Shown piece by piece: positions 27,251 to 33,957 of a stretch of 64,000 nucleotides of DNA. A model generated the notes under the pieces. It saw only the letters and a list, made by a program, of their open reading frames with translations, searched no databases and was not told the origin of the DNA. The position numbers and the translations under genes were made by a program. The stretch spans positions 75,580-139,579 of the forward strand of contig CAYOEA010000003.1 of NCBI GenBank assembly GCA_964402995.1. Direction: 5' to 3'. This DNA is from GCA-2686295 sp964402995 (GTDB lineage Archaea > Nanobdellota > Nanobdellia > Woesearchaeales > GCA-2686295). Numbering within the stretch: the stretch's first letter is position 1; each line of letters begins with the position of its first letter.

Positions 27251-27485
27251 GAATTATTTTGTTTTGTTTGAATTATTATTTAAACTTCAAAATCAGAATT
27301 ATTTTGTTTTGTTTGAATTATTATTTAAACTTCAAAATCAGAATTATTTNNNNNNNNNNNNNNNNNNNNNNNNNNNNNNNNNNNNNNNNNNNNNNNNNNN
27401 NNNNNNNNNNNNNNNNNNNNNNNNNNNNNNNNNNNNNNNNNNNNNNNNNTGTTTTGTTTGAATTATTATTTAAACTTCAAAATCA
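27251..27485. repeat. 45-bp tandem repeat interrupted by a 100-base gap
   Basis: A 45-base unit starting gaattattttgttttgtttg and ending acttcaaaatca occurs at 27251-27295 and 27296-27340. It begins again at 27341, runs into a block of exactly 100 N (27350-27449), and resumes at 27450-27485. The copies are identical, so the true number is unknown and the N block is a scaffold join. The unit contains the inverted pair tttgaa/ttcaaa. The last copy ends inside the 3' end of dtdA. There are no unique spacers, so this is not a CRISPR array. Confidence 0.85.
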
Positions 27486-28259
27486 AAATGATTTTGTCTT
27501 CTTATATTCAATTTTCATTTCATCAAGTAGTGTAACTATTCTTTCTTTTTCTTGTCCTAGTCCTTTCCAATCTAGTATAACTAATTCTGCTTTTGGACTT
27601 GTTTTCTCTATTGCTTGAATTATCATTTCTTTAGTTAGATTTTGTAGATTGTATTTTGGACATACATGTCCTACTGCAACATTTGAGTTTAATTGTACTT
27701 TTGCAAAACTTGGCGTATGATGTAATCCCCCTATGCCGATTGCAGTTTGGTATTTTGGAATTTTCATTTTTAGTAATTCTATTATTGTTTCTGCTATTGC
27801 TTGTCCTGCTGATTCATTTTGCCATTCTTCTAGTGCTGATCCTATTTCTATAAACATTGATGGGCAACTCATATCTGGTCCATGATGCGTGCATTCTTGT
27901 ATTGCTTCGTAGTGCATATTCTCTGCTTTTCTAACAAGAATTTTCAATCCTTCTTTTAACCATGCTGCAGGACTCATTGCAAGTGTTTTTGGTGATCCGC
28001 CATAGTCTGCACCACCCCAATTTCCTTGTGTGTGTACGCTTAAACTGTGAACTCCTGATTTAGAAACATGTTTTGTTGCAAAGATTGCAAAGTCGATCCC
28101 TAATTCTTCATCTATATTTTCCATGTATATTGATTCTGTTTCAATCAGGTGTAAACTAACTTGATGTGAGCCAATCTCTGGCTTAACCATTTTTTGTAAA
28201 TGATTATGTATGTTTATACTCGCTTCATCTTGAGTATTACACAGTATTGCGATTTTCAT
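27483..28259 (-). CDS. dtdA: Archaeal D-aminoacyl-tRNA deacylase (DTD2/GEK1 type)
   Basis: The enzyme removes D-amino acids wrongly charged to tRNA. The protein (about 258 residues) shows family motifs SKSGVHSLSVHTQGNWGGADYGG, ECTHHGPDMSCPSMFIEIGS and IGIGGLHHTPSFAKV, with the conserved His and Asp residues that coordinate zinc. The ATG at 28259 directly follows the stop of the Nudix gene; an ATG at 28274 would overlap it. The 3' end abuts the 45-bp tandem repeat, and the last codons lie just inside the repeat-like sequence. The two minus-strand genes form a likely operon. Confidence 0.94.
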   Translation of the reverse strand: MKIAILCNTQDEASINIHNHLQKMVKPEIGSHQVSLHLIETESIYMENIDEELGIDFAIFATKHVSKSGVHSLSVHTQGNWGGADYGGSPKTLAMSPAAWLKEGLKILVRKAENMHYEAIQECTHHGPDMSCPSMFIEIGSALEEWQNESAGQAIAETIIELLKMKIPKYQTAIGIGGLHHTPSFAKVQLNSNVAVGHVCPKYNLQNLTKEMIIQAIEKTSPKAELVILDWKGLGQEKERIVTLLDEMKIEYKKTKSF

Positions 28260-28260
28260 T

Positions 28261-28731
28261 TTATTTTGCTTCATCTAATATTTTTTTTAATTTTGTAAAT
28301 CCATCTTTGTTATTTTGCCAGTAAAGTAAATTTATTGCTTCATCAAATTCAACCCATTTATATTCTGTATGTTCTTTACATGGATTTTTATCTATATCTA
28401 TTATAATATTTGAATTAATTTCTACTGCGAAAACATATTCACTTAATATTATTTTTTCTGTATCTGAAACTTTTTTTTCAAAAAAACTTGTTATTTTGTC
28501 TTCAAATTGGAAGAAGTGAAATTTATCAATTATTCTTTTAGTCTCATTTATGCCTATTTCTTCAAATAATTCTCTTTTGATTCCTTGCATAACATTTTCT
28601 TCACTTTCAAGTCCGCCAGATACTCCTTGCCAAAATCCGCCTTTTTCTTCTGTTCTTTTTAGCAATAAATACTCTGTTGTATCTTGGTTCTTTCTGAAAA
28701 TTATTATTTGTAATTGTATCGGGAGTCTCAT
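28261..28731 (-). CDS. Nudix hydrolase
   Basis: The 156-residue protein contains a full Nudix box, GGLESEENVMQGIKRELFEEIGI (G-x5-E-x7-REUxEExGU), near residues 39-61. It should hydrolyse a nucleoside diphosphate linked to another group; the context KRTEEKGGFWQGVSGG resembles NudB-type enzymes acting on dihydroneopterin triphosphate or dATP, but the substrate is uncertain. The ATG lies near the divergent HAD gene start, so the two promoters share about 50 bases. dtdA follows immediately. Confidence 0.92.
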   Translation of the reverse strand: MRLPIQLQIIIFRKNQDTTEYLLLKRTEEKGGFWQGVSGGLESEENVMQGIKRELFEEIGINETKRIIDKFHFFQFEDKITSFFEKKVSDTEKIILSEYVFAVEINSNIIIDIDKNPCKEHTEYKWVEFDEAINLLYWQNNKDGFTKLKKILDEAK

Positions 28732-28783
28732 TTTATTTAATCTAACAATAAGTTTTATAAAAATTTACTGATATACTTTATTT

Positions 28784-29443
28784 ATGAAATACAAATTAGT
28801 TTGTTTTGATTTGGATGGAACTCTTCTTGATATTCCTCCTCCTGGTTATTCTTGGCCTATGATTCATGATTATCTTAATATTCCTAAGTCTTTGACTAAA
28901 CCTGCTATGAACGATTTTTATGCTGGGAAAATTTCTTATCATGAATGGTGTCATTATGATATTAGTTTAATGATTGATGCTGGTGCAACAAGAGATAAGA
29001 TATTGGATGTTTTCAAAGGAACTTTACCTCATAAAGGCGCTATTGAAACAATTCGGACTTTAAAATCTGCAGGTATTAAATTTGCAATTATTTCCGGTTC
29101 TATACAATTATTAATTGAATTTTTACCTAATAAAGATTTATTTGATGATATTCTAATTAACGTTTTAGAATTTGATAAAAAAGGAAATCTGACTGGAGTT
29201 ATTCCTACTAAATATGATCAAGCAGGTAAAGCTGATGGTTTAAGATTTATTGCAGAGCGTGAAGGTTTAAATCTTTCTGAATGTGTTTTTGTCGGTGATA
29301 ATGATAATGATATTGAGATTGCAAAAACTGCAGGTTTATCTTTTGCTTTCAATTCAAAATCTGAAGAATTAGATTCTGTATCTTCTGTTGTAATAAAAGA
29401 TATTGATCTTCGTTCTATCTTGCCTCATATTCTAAAAGATTAA
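28784..29443 (+). CDS. HAD-family phosphatase (SerB-like)
   Basis: The 219-residue protein has HAD motif I FDLDGTL at residues 8-14 (nucleophile Asp), motif II ISGS near residue 104, a Lys before the motif III region FVGDNDNDIEIAKTAGLSFAF with paired Asp residues, and a helical cap. It is closest in pattern to phosphoserine phosphatase. A TATA box (gttttataaaa, about 28752-28762) 27 bases before the ATG makes it leaderless. No other serine-pathway gene is near, so the substrate is left open. Confidence 0.88.
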   Translation: MKYKLVCFDLDGTLLDIPPPGYSWPMIHDYLNIPKSLTKPAMNDFYAGKISYHEWCHYDISLMIDAGATRDKILDVFKGTLPHKGAIETIRTLKSAGIKFAIISGSIQLLIEFLPNKDLFDDILINVLEFDKKGNLTGVIPTKYDQAGKADGLRFIAEREGLNLSECVFVGDNDNDIEIAKTAGLSFAFNSKSEELDSVSSVVIKDIDLRSILPHILKD

Positions 29444-29507
29444 TTTTATTGTTTAGAATTAGTTGAATAAATAAAATAAAAAAATAAAAGAAATAAATTA
29501 TTTTTGC

Positions 29508-29921
29508 TTACTTTTTCTTTTCACATAGTTTTCCACAGTGGTTATCAAGTCCTAATGGTCCTGATCCTGTGAATAACAATGCTAAAGTTCCGCCAAGTGG
29601 GACGAGTGCAGTTGCAAAAGTTCCATTAAGATGCGCAGTTAGTAATGCTACAAGCATAATAACTGATAGTAATAATGCACTTTGTCTAGTAAATAGTCCT
29701 AATATTAACATTAGTCCTCCAACTAGTTCTACAATTCCAACTACCCATGCAAAGAATAGTGCTATTGGTATTCCTAAGGATTCAAAAAATCCTGCAACAT
29801 TCGGTATTCCCATAACGAATATTTTCATTATTCCTCCTACTAAAAATAGGATTCCTAATGTTAATCTAAGTGGCAGTGTTGCCCATTTTGTGTTCTTTTC
29901 GAACCATTTTATCATACACAT
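29508..29921 (-). CDS. DoxX-family membrane protein
   Basis: The protein (137 residues) has four transmembrane helices and the DoxX pattern LPLRLTLGILFLVGGIMKI, AGFFESLGIP, and GIVELVGGLMLILGLFTR. It ends in a short tail with two Cys (LDNHCGKLCEKKK). DoxX proteins are linked to membrane redox and thiosulfate or quinone metabolism, but the role varies. The ATG at 29921 has an aggtga site and a TATA-like atttaaaaag about 35-45 bases upstream. Confidence 0.88.
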   Translation of the reverse strand: MCMIKWFEKNTKWATLPLRLTLGILFLVGGIMKIFVMGIPNVAGFFESLGIPIALFFAWVVGIVELVGGLMLILGLFTRQSALLLSVIMLVALLTAHLNGTFATALVPLGGTLALLFTGSGPLGLDNHCGKLCEKKK

Positions 29922-30241
29922 AAGTATCACCTAAACTTAACTATTGTTAAGTCCTTTTTAAATTTTATTGTTAAAAAATGTACTTTTCATCATTTATCAT
30001 CAAAATTTCGGAGAATTTTTTAATTTCTTGCGTTTAATTTATTTTATGAAAGAAACTTTTATAAACAATCTTTGAGTCTTTACTTCTAAACTGGTCGCTT
30101 GCGAGTAGATTGGGCAAATTCTTCGCGCTCAATGAAACACAGGTATCCAACACAAAAACAAAATTGTTTATGTGCGAGTATGAACTTAGGAATTTCAAAA
30201 TCTTAATTTATACTATGAATAAATCATAAGGTGAAAACAAA

Positions 30242-30271
30242 ATGGCACCTTCAGAAATTGTTAATTTCTGA
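30242..30271 (+). CDS. Leader ORF 1 of rpl11 (9 aa)
   Basis: The frame MAPSEIVNF has an aaggtga ribosome-binding site identical to that of rpl11. Its last seven codons including the stop are a perfect hairpin, TCAGAAATT-gtt-AATTTCTGA at 30251-30271. A ribosome on this ORF would melt the hairpin. Translation is inferred from the site and spacing. Confidence 0.5.
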   Translation: MAPSEIVNF

Positions 30272-30296
30272 GAACCATTTATGAGGAAAATAAAAA

Positions 30297-30326
30297 ATGG
30301 CAAAACAAAAAACAATTGTTTTTTGA
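30297..30326 (+). CDS. Leader ORF 2 of rpl11 (9 aa), copies the L11 N-terminus
   Basis: The frame MAKQKTIVF has a gagga site and begins with the same five codons as L11 (MAKQKVEV). It contains the 20-base perfect palindrome CAAAAAACAATTGTTTTTTG at 30306-30325, which spans nearly to its stop. It has the same length as leader ORF 1, nine codons and a stop. It may be a duplicate of the L11 start used as a decoy or attenuator. Confidence 0.5.
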   Translation: MAKQKTIVF

Positions 30327-30348
30327 ATGCCTTTAAGGTGAAAACAAA

Positions 30349-31062
30349 ATGGCAAAACAAAAAGTTGAAGTATTAATCGAAGGCTGTAAAGCTACAGCTG
30401 CACCACCATTAGGACCTGCTTTAGGACCTTTAGGTGTAAACATTGGACAAATTGTCGCTGACATTAACAAAAAAACTGCATCTTTCAAAGGAATGCAAGT
30501 TCCAGTAACAGTTGAAGTTGATGATAAAACAAAAGAATATACAATTTCAATCGGAACTCCTCCAGCATCTGCTTTAATCAAACAAGAAGCAGGTTTAAAA
30601 AAAGGATCCGGTAAACCTCAAGCTGAATTCGTAGCAGATTTAGTTATCGAGCAAGTAATGAAAATTGCTCAGATGAAAGAAGATGCTCTTTTAGGAAAAG
30701 ATCTAAAGATGAAAGTTAAAGAAATCATGGGAACTTGTAATTCTATGGGTGTTAAAGTTGAAGGTGTTAAAGCTATTGAAGCAATCAAAAGAGTTAACGC
30801 TGGCGAATTTGACAAAAAGATTTTATCAGGTAAGACTGAACTTTCAGCTGAAGAAATGGCTGTTCTAGATGCAGAAAAGAAGAAGATGGCTGAAGAAAAC
30901 GCAAAGCTTCACGAAGAACAAGAAGCTAAAGCAAAAGGAATCTTAGAAAAAATCACTTCAAAAACTCGAAAAGAGAAAATAAGCAAACTTGAAGAAGAAG
31001 AAGTTCCTATGGATGTAATCTTAAAGCTTTTACCTGACGAAGACAAAGAAAAGAAGGAATAG
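30349..31062 (+). CDS. rpl11: Large-subunit ribosomal protein L11 with C-terminal extension
   Basis: L11 (uL11) sits at the GTPase-associated centre of the 50S subunit. The N-terminal domain shows VEVLIEGCKATAAPPLGPALGPLGVNIGQIV and the rRNA-binding C-terminal domain ends near residue 163 (GTCNSMGVKVEGVKAIEAIKRVNAGEF). A further 75 residues follow, rich in Glu and Lys and probably helical; the usual archaeal L11 ends near residue 160. It stands alone, apart from secE-spt5 upstream and without rpl1 or rpl10 downstream. A run of 14 T follows at 31084. Confidence 0.96.
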   Translation: MAKQKVEVLIEGCKATAAPPLGPALGPLGVNIGQIVADINKKTASFKGMQVPVTVEVDDKTKEYTISIGTPPASALIKQEAGLKKGSGKPQAEFVADLVIEQVMKIAQMKEDALLGKDLKMKVKEIMGTCNSMGVKVEGVKAIEAIKRVNAGEFDKKILSGKTELSAEEMAVLDAEKKKMAEENAKLHEEQEAKAKGILEKITSKTRKEKISKLEEEEVPMDVILKLLPDEDKEKKE

Positions 31063-31327
31063 AGCTAAACAATTTTTTTATGATTTTTTTTTTTTTTGTG
31101 ATCAAAACTTTTTTTCTGTTTTAAGCATACAAAAAATTATATTAGTTTTTTGAGTATTTAATTTAAATTATATTTAAACTCAATAGAAATTTAAAGTTTC
31201 TAGTGTGTCAATAATTATATTATTGAGCATGCCAACAATTTCTCTGTTGAGTATTTTTAAACTTTAATCTAATTTCTGTTCATTTATTATAGTAATCTTT
31301 ATAAATGCAACTTTTTTTCTTCACATC
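31063..31327. terminator. Poly-T terminator and AT-rich spacer after rpl11
   Basis: A run of 14 T at 31084-31097 follows the rpl11 stop by about 20 bases and a second T-run lies near 31110; uridine runs are the usual archaeal termination signal. The rest is AT-rich with weak inverted repeats (ttgagtattt ... ttaaactcaa, 31150-31182). A TATA box (tttataaat, about 31299-31307) 26 bases before 31328 drives the next operon. No gene is seen here. Confidence 0.55.
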
Positions 31328-31624
31328 ATGGTCAAAAGAATCGGAAGTATAATGCGAAAGAGCAGACAAAAGCTCACCAAATCAATTAGAGAGAAGAGTA
31401 AACTTAATATTGCTAAATACCTTCAAACTTTTGAAGATGGTGAAAGTGTGGCTCTAAAAGTAGACTCAGCATACCAAAGAGGAATGTACAACTTACGATT
31501 TCACGGTAAAACTGGAGTTGTTGTAGGAAAACAAGGAAATTGCTTCAAAGTTAAAATCAAAGATTTTGCTAAGGAGAAAACTTTAATCGTACATCCTGTA
31601 CATCTTAAAAAAATTACTAATTAG
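31328..31624 (+). CDS. rpl21e: Large-subunit ribosomal protein L21e
   Basis: This 98-residue archaeal/eukaryotic ribosomal protein is recognised by the basic N-terminus SRQKLTKSIREKSKLNIAKYLQTF and the SH3-like segment FHGKTGVVVGKQGNCFKVKIKD. It heads the conserved archaeal order rpl21e-rpoF-DUF655. The ATG is about 26 bases after a TATA box, a leaderless start. The next gene follows after 12 bases. Confidence 0.95.
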   Translation: MVKRIGSIMRKSRQKLTKSIREKSKLNIAKYLQTFEDGESVALKVDSAYQRGMYNLRFHGKTGVVVGKQGNCFKVKIKDFAKEKTLIVHPVHLKKITN

Positions 31625-31636
31625 AGGTCTAAAAAA

Positions 31637-31984
31637 ATGTCTAAGCCTGAAATTCTAGAAAAAGTACCAATGAATATTGTAGCTTTAAAATCTGAGCTGG
31701 CAGCAATTAAGAAAAGAGATGGTGAACTTACTTTTAGAGGTAATAAAACTGAAGAATATCTTAATGATTTTGCTCGTCTTTCAAAAAAAGATGCATTAGA
31801 ATTGGAAAAAAAGCTTAATGACTTAGAAATTGCAAGACTGAAAAATAATTTTGTTCAAAAGATCATTGATCTTTTACCTGCTTCTTTAGCGGAACTAAAA
31901 GTTGTTCTTCAAGGTTCAACTTTAACTGTTAGCAACGCTGATCAGGAAAAAATTATGGTTGTTGTTAAGGAATATCTTAAATAA
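31637..31984 (+). CDS. rpoF: RNA polymerase subunit F (Rpb4)
   Basis: RpoF pairs with RpoE in the stalk of archaeal RNA polymerase. The 115-residue protein is helical, with the N-terminal KPEILEKVPMNIVALKSELAAIKKRDGELTFR, the central NKTEEYLNDFARLSKKDALELEKKL and the HRDC-like C-terminal region IDLLPASLAELKVVL. It lies between rpl21e and the DUF655 gene, its usual archaeal neighbours. A gaggt element 8 bases before the ATG is a usable ribosome-binding site. Confidence 0.93.
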   Translation: MSKPEILEKVPMNIVALKSELAAIKKRDGELTFRGNKTEEYLNDFARLSKKDALELEKKLNDLEIARLKNNFVQKIIDLLPASLAELKVVLQGSTLTVSNADQEKIMVVVKEYLK

Positions 31985-32053
31985 GCCCGATTTTTTGCTT
32001 TAAACAATAAGTTTATAAATATCTAGTCTAAAAACTACACTGGGGGATTAAAA

Positions 32054-32611
32054 ATGATGAACAAAAAAGAAGAAGAAGCTATAGTTCTTGACTTCTTACC
32101 AAATGGTTACATGTCAGACACTAGACCTAGTCATATGAAAACTCCTATTGCTCAAGCTGTAGGTAAAGAAAATTTCACCATTTTAGAGATTGTTCCAAAA
32201 AAAGGTGTGTTCTTACAACCATTAGAAGAAGCTTATATTGGTGAAGCAAAAAGAGAAAAGATTCATCATATTAATGGTAAAATTTCTTATACTAAACTTA
32301 CTCACACTGCTAAGGCTGAACTTGTGCATGCAATTATATCTCTTATTGGTAACCATGAAGCTAAATTCCTTGAGTTTTTTAATAAAGCTCAACCTTTAAG
32401 CACTAGAATGCATGTTTTAGAATTGTTACCTGGTCTTGGAAAGAAGCATATGTGGGAAATAGTCGAAGAACGTAGAGGCGAACCATTTACTAGCTTTGAC
32501 AATTTAAAGGCTCGTGTGAAGCTTATGCCTGACCCTAAGAAGGTAATTGCTAAACGGATTATGTTAGAAATTACTGGCGATGAAAAACATTTATTGTTTG
32601 TCGATAAATAA
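32054..32611 (+). CDS. DUF655 RNA-binding-like protein
   Basis: The 185-residue protein is the conserved archaeal DUF655 partner of rpoF and rpl21e. Visible features are an S1/OB-like N-terminal part (AIVLDFLPNGYMSDTR...TILEIVPKKGVFLQPLEEAYIGE), and a helix-hairpin-helix C-terminal part (LELLPGLGKKHMWEIVEERRGEPFTSFDNLKARV). It is presumed to bind nucleic acid; its task is not known. It has its own promoter: a TATA box (tttataaat, about 32010-32018) and a strong gggggat site. The start could be either of two adjacent Met codons. Confidence 0.92.
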   Translation: MMNKKEEEAIVLDFLPNGYMSDTRPSHMKTPIAQAVGKENFTILEIVPKKGVFLQPLEEAYIGEAKREKIHHINGKISYTKLTHTAKAELVHAIISLIGNHEAKFLEFFNKAQPLSTRMHVLELLPGLGKKHMWEIVEERRGEPFTSFDNLKARVKLMPDPKKVIAKRIMLEITGDEKHLLFVDK

Positions 32612-32703
32612 ATTTTTTATTTAATATTATTCTAATTTTTTTATTTATCCTATTAATCAGTAATTACACTTGTTTTTATACTACTTAATTCTTTAAGTCA
32701 TTT

Positions 32704-33912
32704 ATGCATAATATTTTCTACGCAGCTAAGAATTATAGTAAGAGTCATCATCAATTGGCTATGCTTTCAATTGTTGGTTTTCTGGCTGCATTTTCCAGGG
32801 GTATATTTATTTCTTACATTCCTGCTTATATCAATTCTTATGTTGCGAGTTTTTTTCTTGTAGGTGTTATTTATGCGCTTCCTAAATTTGTTGCATTGTT
32901 TGTTGATTTAAGTATTAGTTCTTTATTTAGAACATTTCAGAAAAAATTCATTATTTTATTTGCATTCTTATTATTTATCATTGTTGGATTTACTTTCTTT
33001 TTAGTTGATGGATTTTTAGGTGTTATTTTAGGTCTTTTATTATATGGTCTTGCTAGTGACCTTTACTATGTTCCTTTATATGCTAAGATGATGGCAAGTT
33101 CAAAGCGATCAGAGGATTCTCATGATAATGCCATCTTTAAGAGTTTTTCATCTCTTGGTTGGACAATTGGTCCTTTAGTTGGTGGATTTATCGTTGGTTC
33201 TTTATTTTCTGGAGATATCTTTGTTTTCTTCTCACTTATTTGCTTTTTATCTTTCTTAATAGTTTTATCTTTAATTAAGTCCGAACCTATCGAACATATT
33301 CCTAAAATTTCTTTTAAGGATGGTGTTAAAGCTCTTTTTAATTTAAACAAAAAAGTAAAAGTTCCTATTGCTGTTTCAACTTTTATTTCTTTTTGGGATG
33401 GTTCTATGTGGATGGCAATTCCTTTATTTGTTCTTCACAATGGTCTTGGTTCTCAGTATTCTGGTTTAATGTTGATGTTGTTTACTCTTCCGTATCTTCT
33501 TTTTAGAGTTCCTGCAGGAGTTTATGAGGATAGACATAGTAAATCATCTATTCTATTTCCCTTGCTTTTATTGGGCGCTGTTTGCTTTATGTTGATTCCT
33601 GTAGTTAATACTGTTTTTATGATTGTTTTATTGTTCTTAATATCTGTCACGGGTGCTATTATGTCTCCTGCTTGCGGTGGTTTAATTGTTGATCATTCTT
33701 CTAAAAAAGAGCGTGACTCTGCAGCTTCATTGGAGGTTTTTATTGAGAATTTTGTCTTTTTAATTGTTAGAGTATTAGGCGGTCTTGTTTTATTCTTATT
33801 TAGCTTTAATGGGATGTTTTTATTTGTAGCTTTATCTACTTTAGTTGTCGCTTTTTTAGTCAAGAGATTTTATTCGAAATTAGAAAATAACATAGTTACC
33901 ACTTCCGAGTAG
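32704..33912 (+). CDS. Major facilitator superfamily transporter
   Basis: The 402-residue membrane protein has twelve predicted helices in two halves, with a charged loop near residues 195-225. The motif PAGVYEDRHSKSSILFP resembles the MFS loop G-x3-D-R-x3-R. The first half has GVIYALPKFVALFVDL and GLLLYGLASDLYYVPLYAKMM. The substrate is unknown; drug or sugar efflux are common for such proteins. It is alone on the strand, with a promoter (tttttatactactt) about 30-35 bases before the ATG. Confidence 0.9.
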   Translation: MHNIFYAAKNYSKSHHQLAMLSIVGFLAAFSRGIFISYIPAYINSYVASFFLVGVIYALPKFVALFVDLSISSLFRTFQKKFIILFAFLLFIIVGFTFFLVDGFLGVILGLLLYGLASDLYYVPLYAKMMASSKRSEDSHDNAIFKSFSSLGWTIGPLVGGFIVGSLFSGDIFVFFSLICFLSFLIVLSLIKSEPIEHIPKISFKDGVKALFNLNKKVKVPIAVSTFISFWDGSMWMAIPLFVLHNGLGSQYSGLMLMLFTLPYLLFRVPAGVYEDRHSKSSILFPLLLLGAVCFMLIPVVNTVFMIVLLFLISVTGAIMSPACGGLIVDHSSKKERDSAASLEVFIENFVFLIVRVLGGLVLFLFSFNGMFLFVALSTLVVAFLVKRFYSKLENNIVTTSE

Positions 33913-33957
33913 CGAATAATCGAAACATTTAAATACTAATTTTCCCCTTTTTAGTGT

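Larger units (their letters stand above)
30058..30348 (+). promoter_or_regulatory. Long leader of rpl11 with a TATA box and two short ORFs
   Basis: A TATA box (tttataaac, 30058-30066) implies a start near 30090 and a leader of about 260 bases, unusual in this window where most genes are leaderless. The first part (30090-30140) is richer in G and C (ctggtcgcttgcgagtagat) and may be structured. The 3' part holds two 9-residue ORFs, each with its own ribosome-binding site and a perfect hairpin. The exact 20-base string aaggtgaaaacaaaatggca occurs at 30228-30247 and again at the rpl11 start, 30335-30354. Ribosomal protein genes are often autoregulated; that this leader does so is inference. Confidence 0.6.

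Noticed and set aside
27251..27485. CRISPR array at the repeated 45-base units
   Set aside because: The units follow each other directly and are identical; there are no unique spacers and no cas genes nearby.
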